DNA of 64,000 nt, taken from contig CAZOOV010000006.1 of NCBI GenBank assembly GCA_964581515.1, positions 1 through 64,000 on the forward strand, read 5' to 3'. Shown piece by piece: positions 1-9,296 of the stretch (the first letter of the stretch is position 1; each line of letters begins with the position of its first letter). Source of the DNA: JACJVV01 sp964581515 (GTDB lineage: Archaea > Nanobdellota > Nanobdellia > Woesearchaeales > JACJVV01). The notes below the pieces were generated by a model, which had not been told where the DNA came from, did no database searches, and saw nothing but the letters and a program-made list of their open reading frames with translations. Both the position numbers and the translations under genes were made by a program.

Positions 1-3000
1 GGAAGAGGAGGAACGGGAGGAGGACTCAGTTCCACTGCATATTCTCAGGGAAGTAAAGTCCCTTATGGGAGCTCATTACATCCTGTGACTTTTGGTTCTG
101 GCGGAGGTAGTGCAGGAGTTTCATACTATGGTGGTTTTGGAGGCGGAGTAATTCGACTAGATATTTCAGACACCCTGACAATAGATGGCGAACTTAATGT
201 AAATGGTACTACTCCTGTAATCGGAGAAGCTGATTATGCTCCTTCAGGTGGTGCTGGAGGAAGTATTTGGATTACTGTTCCTTCTTTTGCAGGTTCAGGA
301 ACATTGCAAGCTAAAGGAGGAAATTCTGGTGATCAAAATTATGCAGAAGGTGGTGGTGGCAGTGGTGGAAGAATAGCTGTCTGGTATAATGAATCCACAT
401 TTACAGGAATAACCAACTCTGATGTAACTGGTGGAGCAAAAGGGGTTGCTTATTCTAGTTATGGTCCATATACTTGGGAAGGTGGTTTTGGAAGTGCAAT
501 TTTTATTGATGAAGATGATAATTCAGCTACAATATTTAGTGGATTTAGATTCCAGGATGCTTTAGGTGTTGCTAATGAATCTGGAATCATTGCGCCTTTC
601 TTTGATTACACTAATCCGACAGTGTGGAATTTTACAAATTTGACAATTCTAGATTCAGTTGTATTCCAAGAAAGTAATGTTTCTCTAATTGTTGATAATT
701 TTAACCTAACTTCTAGTTTATGGAAAGGTTATGAAATCAGGAACAGGACTCATTTTTATTATTATCAGCCAAATCTCATTTTAGATATTCTTACTCCTAA
801 TTTAGTTATTGATAATGAATCTACTATCGATTTAAGCGGTAGTGGTTATATCTCTGATTCTGGACCAGGTATAGGTGATGCTGATGGGAATAGAAGAGGC
901 ACTGGTGGATCTAGTCATGGTGGTATTGGTGGTAAAGGTGGTGGACTTACTGGTGGTGCATATACAAAATCAGGCGGATCTGCATATGGTAATGAGGTAA
1001 GGCCTATTACATGGGGATCAGGTGGAAGAAGTTCAAATTCAGGTATTTATTATGGTGGGGCAGGTGGAGGAGTTATTAAGATAAATATATCAAATACTCT
1101 TGATTTTAATGGAATAATAAAATCAGATGGGATTGCACCTACTTTAGGTCATAATGACTATGCTGCTGCTGGTGGAGCTGGTGGAAGTATATGGATCTTG
1201 GCAGAAAATATACTGGGGAATGGAACACTCCAATCATTGGGTGGCAAGGGAAGAGATCAAAATTATGCAGAAGGTGGTGGTGGCAGTGGTGGAAGAATAG
1301 CTGTGCATTATTCAAACTATTCTGAAATAGTTTATTCAAACATTATTAATTATGGTGGTGGTCCAAGAGGATTGAAATATAGTAGTTATGGACCTTATTC
1401 TGAAGAAGGAGATACAGGTAGTTCTATTGTTCTTAAAACAGTAAATCCTTTAATTGAGTTTGTTTCACCTACACCTCAGAATAATTCAGGTGTTAGTCAG
1501 GAATTTGAATTAAACGCTTCTATAATAGAAGATGACTTAAGAAGTCTCATATACTCTTGGGAAGATATCAATTATACTCTTATGGATAATGGCAATACAT
1601 TTGTGTTTATGAATTTTGATAATATCTCTGCAGTAGGGGATCAGCAAGGGATAGTAGCTGATTTAAGCGGACTCGGAAATGATGGGATTTATGGTAGATC
1701 TTATAACATTATAGATGAGTTTACTTATAATGAGTCTTGGACTGAGACTCAAGGTAATGGCTCAGTCTCTAGCAATCTATATTTCTTTAATATAACAGAT
1801 ATTACAAATCCTTATTTTGATAAGGATGTAGAAGATTTTGATGAATCTTATGATCATTTAGAGATAAGATATAAGAGTCAAAAGGGTTTATTTGGACCAG
1901 TTGCAATAATAATGTATTATACTGATAATACTGATTGTTCAAGTCTTGTAAGTACCTGTTCACAAACAATCCCTATAACTAGTGATGGGGAGTGGCACAC
2001 TCTTGATGTTGAGATAACTGATACAGAGTGGATTGATGATGATGGGACTATTGACGATTTAAGATTCTTATTTTCTGGATCTACTGATTTAGTAAAAATG
2101 TATATTGATTACATTAAATTTTATTCTGAGAATACAACTCCATCACCTACTTATGTTTCTGGCAAATATGGTAATGCATTAAGTTTTGATGGAGTAGATG
2201 ATTATATTATGATTCCTGATATAGAATCAGAATTTCAACAGGCAGATAAATCTACTAGTTTGGAATTCACTCCTGACGCGACAATTATGCTCTGGGTCAA
2301 AAGAAATCCTGGCAGCCCCAGTCATATAATAAACAGGTACAGAGAAGATGAAAGTGATTATTTATGGCGAGTTGATCTTTCAGACGATACTCTCTCAGCT
2401 TATTTTGATAATGATGCCAGTTCTTACACATCTGCTTTTGAGATATCAACAAGTGTTTCTGCAGGAGATAACGAGTGGCATCATATAGCTGTTACAAAAG
2501 ATGCTGCAATCTGCAACCTTTATTTTGATGGAGTAAAAAAATACACTGAATATGATTGTCCAGGAGCAATAGATACTTCTCAAAGCCAACCAATCCTTAT
2601 TGGTGCAAAGATAAACAGCTCAGGTGGATATTATTTCAATGGAAGTCTTGATGAATTAAGGATTTATAATAAAACTTTCACAGATCAAGAAATCAATGTC
2701 TCTTATATGTCCGGACTCAATAAGGTAGACTCAGATAACTGGACTTTTTATATGAATCAGACAAATGTTTCAATTGGAAATTTCTATACTTATTATCTAT
2801 ATGCAAATGATCTTGGTTTATATGATTCTTTCAGTGAGATTAGATACCTTTCAGGAAACTCAGCACCTACATATCTTGATGTTAATAATACTCCTAGTGA
2901 TAATGGTTCTCTTGATCCAGGTACTACAATAACAATAATGACGAATGTATCTGACACTGATTTAAATCTTGATTCTGCACTTTTACAATGGAAAGCTTTT

Positions 3001-5643
3001 GCAGACAGCTGGGATGATGCAACAAATATCACTATGACAAATACTACACAAAATAATGGCTCTACTTCCACAACTTTATTCACAGGCAATTTCAATCTAC
3101 CTGTTTCAGAAGGAATTATCCAGTATAGAATTTGGGCAAATGATACTCAGGGAAGTTCATCTAATTCTAGTGTATATAATATAGATTCTTTTTGGGATTG
3201 CACATGGAATGTTACTCCTACTGACTTAGGTGCATACTTTGGTTGGGATGAAAGAAAAAGTGTAGGGTCTGTCAATATCTTAAACACAGGTGATTCACAG
3301 TACGCTCAGCAGAATTGCACTCTTTATTTTAAATTTACACATGATTTAGCAAAAGATAGGATATTTTTTGATACAAGTTATAGAAAAGATCAAAATACTT
3401 GGATTATTGCAACTGGTGCAAGTGCAACAGTCACTCTTGAAAGTACTTTCTTGACTGAAAAATATCAAGAAGAGGTAGTGATAAATGTTTATGATGATGA
3501 TAATATATCTGAGTATTATACTAGTCAGGACATAAATCTTACTCTTGTATCCACAAATGGAGCATATCTTTACCAAGAGATTGAAACAACTTCAAGTAAT
3601 ACCTCAGATTCTGACAAGTTCTTGCAGCTTTCAGATACAGCAATCAACATTTACTTAACACCACAGACATTCAGTATCAATTCAAGCCTAAGGAATGGTG
3701 TTGGTGATGATACTGTAGCAAATTCTGCATACAATGTTTCTTTTTTATGGGCTATTCCAGACATATTCACAGTATCAAGCTCAACTTTAGTTAGCTATGA
3801 CTCATCTACAGCCACGATTTCAACATCAACAATTGAACTCTATTACCACAATATGAGTGATGGTAGCAATGGTGAAAAACATTATAGTGTCATCCAGTTT
3901 GAGATTGACGAAGATAACTTATCAGATATGTTAAATGGCACAACCACTCTTAATTATACATACAATGGTTATAACTCTACTGGTGATCCTATTGAAGATG
4001 CAAATGGTTATACAATTCTTAACACCTCACTTACATTGAATTTCAAATGCTTCTCTGGAAGTGATGGTATAATAGTTGAAGCATGCGGTAGTGCTGATGG
4101 TGATTATGTTGCGCCTGTTATTATAATAACTGAGGAGGAGGATACTCCTCCTGCTCCTGGTGGTGGTGGCAGTAGTGGTGGTAGTGGTTCAGGTACAACT
4201 GAAGCAGGTACAGTTTCCCTTACTCAAAGAGAAAAGCTTTTCCAGACAAAAGAGATCTATGAACTAGTTAGAGGCAAGGAACAGAATTTCACTCTGACTG
4301 TTGAGAATGCTTTTGATGGTCCTTTTGAACATGTGAATGTTGACATAACTGGTTTCCTTTCTCAATATTTAGAGATAGAACCAAAGGGTGAATTCATCAT
4401 TCCTGTCAATGGCTCAAAAGATTTCACAATTTTCATAACAGCTCCTGATTATTTCACTTATGGAAAATATGATCTTGTCTTACTTATTGAAGGCACAGTA
4501 AATAAGTCCAAAGTATTTGGTGAAAGGACTGTTTATAGGTATGCTCCTGTGCAGGAGACAAGAACAATCTCTTTATACATCCAGGAGATATCAAAAGATG
4601 AGGCAGATACTACTATATCTGATGCAGAATCTCTTATAGAAGAGATGGATGCTGCAGGCTTTAACACACTTGGAGTTACTGAATTATTTTCTCTTCTTGC
4701 TGACTTGTTTGAGAATCATGATTATTCAACTCTTCTTAGTACTTATAACAGTATAAAGGATTTGAAAGAAACAGCTTTTGAGACTTATTCAATGATAGAT
4801 GAAGTGAAGGAGTCTATCTCTAATGCACATTTCAAGGGCATAACCACAGAAGACACTGAACGTCTCCTTCTATTGGCTCAATCTGCGTTTGATAGAGGAG
4901 ATTATGTTCTTGCACTTGAGCGTGCAAACGATGCAAAAGTCACATTGACACTTGAGACTTTAGGCAGATTTAATCTTATCAATTTCATCCAGCGGTATTG
5001 GGAAATTCTTATAGTAATAGCAATCATCCTTGCATTTATCGCTTATTTCATATCTCTTTGTTTGAGATATTTCTTAATTAAAGGTCGTCTTAAGTTTTTA
5101 AGAAAAGAAAAGAAGATTATTTTAGGACTAATAGAACAGACCCAGTATGATTGTTTCCAGGAGAATAAGATAGGTATGGATGAGTATAAAGACATAGTAA
5201 TCCATTATGATTATAGGATGAATACTATAACAAAGAACATGATAGAGCTTGAGACTAAAAAATCTAAGCTTTTCAAGGTTTTCCTTACAGAATACAATAG
5301 ATTGATGATGGAGAAAGATCACATTGTAACTCTTATGAAAGAGGTCCAGACAGCTTATTTAAGAGATGGCACAGTTGAAGCTCGGTCTTATTATAATAAG
5401 ATGGATACATATCATAAACGTCTTGCAGAGATTGAAGAACGTCTTATAAACATGCAAGCAGAAAAAGAAATGAAGAAATCAGGACTCTCAAAGTTTAATT
5501 TCCTAGCTAAAATGAAACCAAACCTAAATATTTTCAAGAAAAAGCAGGCAGAATCAGTATTTTTTCCTACTTTCAAATTAGAACATAAAAAAGAGAATAA
5601 GATAGCAAAGTTTATAAGAAAAAAAACCAAAAAGAGGAAATAA
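1..5643 (+). CDS. Giant glycine-rich/LamG surface protein, 5' end outside window
   Basis: The frame is open from base 1 (the glycine-rich pattern continues upstream of the GTG at 85), so the true start lies left of the window. At least 1880 codons are visible. Order seen: two tandem modules of about 300 residues rich in GGAGG/GGGGSGGRI motifs, a LamG (concanavalin-like) domain encoded at about 2160-2720 with the typical WHHIAVT and GSLDELRIYN signatures, beta-rich Ig-like stretches with many N-x-S/T sites, a Gly/Ser linker near 4160-4195, a COG1361-like beta domain, then a helical segment, one strong transmembrane helix (about 5005-5070) and a lysine-rich coiled coil at the C-terminus, presumably cytoplasmic. 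It is therefore probably a cell-surface adhesin or S-layer-associated protein held by a C-terminal anchor. It is 1 base from the next gene, which carries a related C-terminal module. Function unknown; LamG assignment is firm, the rest is inference. Confidence 0.85.
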   Translation, partial: GRGGTGGGLSSTAYSQGSKVPYGSSLHPVTFGSGGGSAGVSYYGGFGGGVIRLDISDTLTIDGELNVNGTTPVIGEADYAPSGGAGGSIWITVPSFAGSGTLQAKGGNSGDQNYAEGGGGSGGRIAVWYNESTFTGITNSDVTGGAKGVAYSSYGPYTWEGGFGSAIFIDEDDNSATIFSGFRFQDALGVANESGIIAPFFDYTNPTVWNFTNLTILDSVVFQESNVSLIVDNFNLTSSLWKGYEIRNRTHFYYYQPNLILDILTPNLVIDNESTIDLSGSGYISDSGPGIGDADGNRRGTGGSSHGGIGGKGGGLTGGAYTKSGGSAYGNEVRPITWGSGGRSSNSGIYYGGAGGGVIKINISNTLDFNGIIKSDGIAPTLGHNDYAAAGGAGGSIWILAENILGNGTLQSLGGKGRDQNYAEGGGGSGGRIAVHYSNYSEIVYSNIINYGGGPRGLKYSSYGPYSEEGDTGSSIVLKTVNPLIEFVSPTPQNNSGVSQEFELNASIIEDDLRSLIYSWEDINYTLMDNGNTFVFMNFDNISAVGDQQGIVADLSGLGNDGIYGRSYNIIDEFTYNESWTETQGNGSVSSNLYFFNITDITNPYFDKDVEDFDESYDHLEIRYKSQKGLFGPVAIIMYYTDNTDCSSLVSTCSQTIPITSDGEWHTLDVEITDTEWIDDDGTIDDLRFLFSGSTDLVKMYIDYIKFYSENTTPSPTYVSGKYGNALSFDGVDDYIMIPDIESEFQQADKSTSLEFTPDATIMLWVKRNPGSPSHIINRYREDESDYLWRVDLSDDTLSAYFDNDASSYTSAFEISTSVSAGDNEWHHIAVTKDAAICNLYFDGVKKYTEYDCPGAIDTSQSQPILIGAKINSSGGYYFNGSLDELRIYNKTFTDQEINVSYMSGLNKVDSDNWTFYMNQTNVSIGNFYTYYLYANDLGLYDSFSEIRYLSGNSAPTYLDVNNTPSDNGSLDPGTTITIMTNVSDTDLNLDSALLQWKAFADSWDDATNITMTNTTQNNGSTSTTLFTGNFNLPVSEGIIQYRIWANDTQGSSSNSSVYNIDSFWDCTWNVTPTDLGAYFGWDERKSVGSVNILNTGDSQYAQQNCTLYFKFTHDLAKDRIFFDTSYRKDQNTWIIATGASATVTLESTFLTEKYQEEVVINVYDDDNISEYYTSQDINLTLVSTNGAYLYQEIETTSSNTSDSDKFLQLSDTAINIYLTPQTFSINSSLRNGVGDDTVANSAYNVSFLWAIPDIFTVSSSTLVSYDSSTATISTSTIELYYHNMSDGSNGEKHYSVIQFEIDEDNLSDMLNGTTTLNYTYNGYNSTGDPIEDANGYTILNTSLTLNFKCFSGSDGIIVEACGSADGDYVAPVIIITEEEDTPPAPGGGGSSGGSGSGTTEAGTVSLTQREKLFQTKEIYELVRGKEQNFTLTVENAFDGPFEHVNVDITGFLSQYLEIEPKGEFIIPVNGSKDFTIFITAPDYFTYGKYDLVLLIEGTVNKSKVFGERTVYRYAPVQETRTISLYIQEISKDEADTTISDAESLIEEMDAAGFNTLGVTELFSLLADLFENHDYSTLLSTYNSIKDLKETAFETYSMIDEVKESISNAHFKGITTEDTERLLLLAQSAFDRGDYVLALERANDAKVTLTLETLGRFNLINFIQRYWEILIVIAIILAFIAYFISLCLRYFLIKGRLKFLRKEKKIILGLIEQTQYDCFQENKIGMDEYKDIVIHYDYRMNTITKNMIELETKKSKLFKVFLTEYNRLMMEKDHIVTLMKEVQTAYLRDGTVEARSYYNKMDTYHKRLAEIEERLINMQAEKEMKKSGLSKFNFLAKMKPNLNIFKKKQAESVFFPTFKLEHKKENKIAKFIRKKTKKRK
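331..380 (+). repeat. 50-bp exact repeat, copy 1
   Basis: This 50-base stretch, coding DQNYAEGGGGSGGRIAV, is identical base for base to 1255-1304. It lies in the first of two tandem glycine-rich modules of the surface protein. The flanks of the two modules have diverged, so exact identity here suggests recent gene conversion. Confidence 0.9.
1255..1304 (+). repeat. 50-bp exact repeat, copy 2
   Basis: Second copy of the 50-base stretch at 331-380, in the same reading frame within the second glycine-rich module, 924 bases downstream. Confidence 0.9.
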
Positions 5644-5644
5644 G

Positions 5645-6535
5645 ATGAAAATAAAGAAATTAACCACATTCATACTCTTATTTTTACTATTATTGGTAAT
5701 TATGGGATGTAGCAATTCAACAACAGGTCATGTAGTTAGAGATAATGATGAAAGTAATATTTCACTCTCAAAAAACTTATCTCAAGCAAGGCAAAAACTG
5801 GATTTAGCCAAAGATAACATGTTTGAATTGCAGGGCTCAGGGTTTTCTATAGTGAGGTATAATGATACACTTCTAGCAGCAGAAGGATTATTTAATAATC
5901 AAGCAGAACTAGAAGCAAATCAAGGGCAGTCTGATTATTATCTATTAGACCAGAAGATAAATGAATTAGAAGAACTGAAGAATAATGCATATCTTGCAAA
6001 AGATGAACTTACTGCTGTTATGATAAGGATTGAGGCGACATCTGCAACAAACACAACCCCTATTTATGAATTGTATAATAAATCTTCAGAAGCGCTTACT
6101 GCAGAAAGATATGAAGAAGCTTTGGAACTGATTGAAAAGACATATGATAAGATTTCTGAGATGGAAGCAACAGAAACAAAAGTAAAAGCTTTTTATGCTG
6201 CAACAAGCAGAACATTCAAGAATTTCCTAGAACAATACTGGATTAATATCACAGTTATCCTCATAGCATTAATTAGTGGTGCGATTATATTGCATAGGCC
6301 TATTAGTAGGCTAATTCTTTATCATAAGATACAACGTGCAGAGACGCGTGCAGATAGTATTAAGAATTTAGTGGCAGAAACACAAAAAGATTTTTTTGAG
6401 AAACAGACTATGGATGAGTCTACTTATCATGTCAGGATAAAGAAGTATGGAGAACTGCTTCGTGATGTGCATAGACAAGTCCCATTGCTTAAGGAAAAAC
6501 TTGCGTTACATGAAAGAAAGAAAAAAAAGAGGTAA
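5645..6535 (+). CDS. Lipoprotein with C-terminal membrane anchor and coiled coil
   Basis: 296 residues. The N-terminus has a lysine-rich start, a long hydrophobic run and a lipobox ending in IMGC (Cys22), so the mature protein is probably a lipoprotein. The middle is helical and charged. A second membrane helix (about residues 199-216, NITVILIALISGAIIL) is followed by a basic coiled coil ending in KKKKR. That C-terminal module (QYW, membrane helix, then KIQRAETRADSIKNLVAETQKDFFEKQTMDE) resembles the C-terminus of the giant protein just upstream (RYW, helix, then EKKIILGLIEQTQYDCFQENKIGMDE), so the two probably share a cytoplasmic partner. The gene begins one base after the upstream stop and is followed 6 bases later by a KaiC-like ATPase: a three-gene operon. 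Molecular function unknown. Confidence 0.75.
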   Translation: MKIKKLTTFILLFLLLLVIMGCSNSTTGHVVRDNDESNISLSKNLSQARQKLDLAKDNMFELQGSGFSIVRYNDTLLAAEGLFNNQAELEANQGQSDYYLLDQKINELEELKNNAYLAKDELTAVMIRIEATSATNTTPIYELYNKSSEALTAERYEEALELIEKTYDKISEMEATETKVKAFYAATSRTFKNFLEQYWINITVILIALISGAIILHRPISRLILYHKIQRAETRADSIKNLVAETQKDFFEKQTMDESTYHVRIKKYGELLRDVHRQVPLLKEKLALHERKKKKR

Positions 6536-6541
6536 TTCACA

Positions 6542-7378
6542 ATGAAATCAAACACATCCAAAGAATCAAAAAATATCATGTCAAAAGCAAAATCTAAACC
6601 TAAAAGACAAATACCAGTAATAAAAAAGATTAAGACAGGTGTATGTGGTTTTGATAAGCTTATGAAAAATGGCATACCTCAAGGAAGTTCAGTTATTATT
6701 GAAGGGGGTCCTGGTTCAGGAAAGACTATCTTTTGTCTTAATCTTTTGGCAGAAGCATGCAAAAGAGGAGAAAAAGTCTTATACATGAGCTTTGAAGAGC
6801 CAGAAGACAATCTTCGACAGCACATGATTGATTTTGGTCTTGACCCTTTCAAGTATGAAGATAAAGGTCTATTGAAGATAAAGCGTTTCAATGCTCTTGA
6901 TATTGCAAGAAGTGTTGAGGCTCTTCTTTCAGAAGCAAAAAAAGAGCTCCTTATTGATCTTCATCCAGTACTAATTCCTCAGGACTTCCAACCAGATTAT
7001 CTGATAGTAGACTCACTTAGTTCGATTTCATCAGCATTCTCAGGTGAGGAGAACAGATTCAGGATATATATGGAACAGCTTTTCAGGTATCTTGAAGCTA
7101 ATAAGATAACATCATATCTTATCCGTGAAGAAGCTCATCCAGCACATTTACGTACAGGATTTACAGAGAGAGGCGAGGCTATCAGTTTCTTATCAGATGG
7201 TATTATTGTAATATACAATGTTATCTATCCGCATGGTAAGAGGGGAAGAGCAATAGAGTTTCTCAAATTGAGAGGGGAAGAGATAAACAGGCATATTGTT
7301 CAGGCAGAGATAATAAATAAGAAGGGATTTTGTGTATTTCCAGACAAGATTCTTAATGGGAAGTACAGCCTGACATAA
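6542..7378 (+). CDS. KaiC-like RecA-superfamily ATPase
   Basis: 278 residues with a single KaiC domain. The Walker A motif is GGPGSGKT at residues 55-62, preceded by the typical GVCGFDKLMKNGIPQGSSVI opening, and a Walker B-like PDYLIVDSLSSI follows in the middle. KaiC-family proteins in archaea are often sensory or signalling ATPases attached to membrane or motility systems. Here the gene is the third in an operon with two membrane proteins that have similar cytoplasmic coils, which suggests that the ATPase acts with those coils at the inner face of the membrane (inference). A GAGGT ribosome-binding sequence lies about 10 bases before the ATG; MSK at 6578 is an alternative start. A T-rich run follows the stop. 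Confidence 0.85.
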   Translation: MKSNTSKESKNIMSKAKSKPKRQIPVIKKIKTGVCGFDKLMKNGIPQGSSVIIEGGPGSGKTIFCLNLLAEACKRGEKVLYMSFEEPEDNLRQHMIDFGLDPFKYEDKGLLKIKRFNALDIARSVEALLSEAKKELLIDLHPVLIPQDFQPDYLIVDSLSSISSAFSGEENRFRIYMEQLFRYLEANKITSYLIREEAHPAHLRTGFTERGEAISFLSDGIIVIYNVIYPHGKRGRAIEFLKLRGEEINRHIVQAEIINKKGFCVFPDKILNGKYSLT

Positions 7379-7380
7379 AG

Positions 7381-7412
7381 AATTTTTATTTTTCTCTAAT
7401 TTTCTTTTTTTT
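7381..7412 (+). terminator. T-rich terminator after KaiC-like gene
   Basis: Several runs of T (up to eight) directly follow the stop codon at 7378. Archaeal RNA polymerase commonly terminates at such T-runs without a hairpin. Confidence 0.5.
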
Positions 7413-7444
7413 CAGTTCTCTATCTAGTTTTCAATTGCAAAACA

Positions 7445-7453
7445 CATATATAT
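7445..7453 (+). promoter_or_regulatory. TATA element of DNA ligase gene
   Basis: CATATATAT lies about 27 bases before the ATG at 7475, with no Shine-Dalgarno in between, which fits a leaderless archaeal transcript starting at or beside the start codon. Confidence 0.5.
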
Positions 7454-7474
7454 GACGTCCCTCTTCCACATGGT

Positions 7475-9223
7475 ATGGAATATTCAAGCCTGGTAGAGCT
7501 ATATGAAAAGCTCTTTTCTACATCAAAAAGATTAGATAAGACTTATCACATTTCTCAATTCCTAAAATCAGCTAGTTCTGATTTTGACATAATCTTCCTT
7601 CTTCTTAGAGGCAGGGTTTATCCTGATTGGAATGATACAAAGATAAACTTTGCTGCAAAGATGGCATTAAAGGCAATATCTTTATCATCAGGAATTCGGC
7701 AGGATCATATTGAAGATTGGTGGAAGACCATGGGTGATTTAGGAGATGTCGCTCAAAGAGCGATGTCACAAAAGAAACAATCAACATTATTTACTCAAAA
7801 GCTTACTATAAAGAAAGTTTATGCAAATCTGACAAAACTTTCAACACAGGAAGGCCAGGGTAGTGTTGATCATAAGATTAAACTTATCTCAGAACTTATG
7901 ACTTCAGCATCACCAGAGGAAGCAAAATATATCACACGGACTGTTCTTGAAGATATGCGTGTTGGCATCGGTGACTCAACCCTGAGAGACTCAATAGCAT
8001 GGGCATGTTTTGATATAATGAAATATAACTCTGAAGAGAAAGATGATAAGAAAAAATACATTGTTGAAGATAGAGAAAAATATAATGAGGTTATGGACGC
8101 TCTCCAGCAGGGATATGATGTTGCAAATGACTGGGCAGAAGTGTTTGAACATGCAAAACAAGGGCTTGATTCACTTGCAAAACTAAAATTAGAGATTGGA
8201 AAGCCAATAAAAGTTATGCTTTATCCAAAAGCAGTTGATTTTGATGATGCATTCGAGCGTGTAGGCAGTCCTTGTGCATTTGAGTATAAGTATGATGGAT
8301 TTAGGATGCAGATTCATAAGAAGAACAATGACATAACAATCTTCACAAGACGTCTTGATAATGTAACAGTTCAATTTCCTGAGATAAAAGAGCTTATTTT
8401 AGAAAATATCAATGCAGATTCATGTATTATAGATGCAGAAGCTGTAGGTATTGATCCAAAGACTGGTAAATACATGCCATTTCAACATATTAGTCAACGT
8501 ATAAAAAGAAAACATGATATTGCAGCAATAACAAAAAAGCTTCCTATAGAATTAAATATATTTGATATAATGTTTTACAATGATGAGTCTCAGCTAAACA
8601 CACCTTTTCAAGAGAGAAGAGATCTTCTAAATAAGATAACAAAACAGACTCCTAAGAAAATTATACTTGCTCATCAGATGATTACAGATAGCAAAGAAAA
8701 AGCACAAGAATTCTTCAAAGAAGCAGTAGAAAAAGGCAATGAAGGTCTTATGGCTAAAAAGTTAGATGGTATCTATAAACCAGGAGCAAGAGTGGGTTAT
8801 GGTATGAAGATAAAAGCGATGAAAGAGCCTCTTGATCTTATTATAGTAAAAGCTGAATATGGTGAAGGAAAGCGTGCTGGTTGGTTCTCCAGTTTTACTG
8901 TAGCCTGCATAGACGAAGAAGGTGATTTATTAGAGATAGGGAAGGTATCTACAGGACTTAAAGAAAAAGATGAAGAAGGAACTTCATTTAATAAGATGAC
9001 AGAACTCCTAACTCCTCTTGTTCTTTCAGAGAAAGGAAAAGAAGTAACTCTTCAGCCCAGAATAATTATAGAGGTTGGTTCTGAAGAGATACAAAGATCC
9101 CCTTCATATTCATCAGGTTACGCTCTTCGCTTCCCAAGATTTCTAAGGCTTAGGGAAGATAAACCTTTGTCAGAAGCATCTTCTATAGATTATATAGATA
9201 AGTTGTATAGAGATCAAAAATAG
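7475..9223 (+). CDS. lig: ATP-dependent DNA ligase
   Basis: 582 residues, the usual length of archaeal replicative DNA ligases (about 560-600). The nucleotidyltransferase motif I is KYDGFR, with Lys272 as the residue expected to carry AMP; further ligase motifs follow (IIDAEAVG, NIFDIMFY, NEGLMAKKLDG, GAGVGYGMKIK-like GYGMKIK). The N-terminal helical DNA-binding domain (residues about 1-230) and the C-terminal OB-fold domain are both present. It seals nicks in DNA during Okazaki fragment joining and repair. The ATG at 7475 follows a TATA element by the leaderless distance; an overlapping ATG at 7470 stops after eight codons. The gene stands alone between a terminator and the next promoter. 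Confidence 0.97.
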   Translation: MEYSSLVELYEKLFSTSKRLDKTYHISQFLKSASSDFDIIFLLLRGRVYPDWNDTKINFAAKMALKAISLSSGIRQDHIEDWWKTMGDLGDVAQRAMSQKKQSTLFTQKLTIKKVYANLTKLSTQEGQGSVDHKIKLISELMTSASPEEAKYITRTVLEDMRVGIGDSTLRDSIAWACFDIMKYNSEEKDDKKKYIVEDREKYNEVMDALQQGYDVANDWAEVFEHAKQGLDSLAKLKLEIGKPIKVMLYPKAVDFDDAFERVGSPCAFEYKYDGFRMQIHKKNNDITIFTRRLDNVTVQFPEIKELILENINADSCIIDAEAVGIDPKTGKYMPFQHISQRIKRKHDIAAITKKLPIELNIFDIMFYNDESQLNTPFQERRDLLNKITKQTPKKIILAHQMITDSKEKAQEFFKEAVEKGNEGLMAKKLDGIYKPGARVGYGMKIKAMKEPLDLIIVKAEYGEGKRAGWFSSFTVACIDEEGDLLEIGKVSTGLKEKDEEGTSFNKMTELLTPLVLSEKGKEVTLQPRIIIEVGSEEIQRSPSYSSGYALRFPRFLRLREDKPLSEASSIDYIDKLYRDQK

Positions 9224-9296
9224 ATAATTAATAGAAATAGCATAAACTACATAGATTGCAGAAATAATTATAAATTCCACCTTCTAATTGCTCTAT

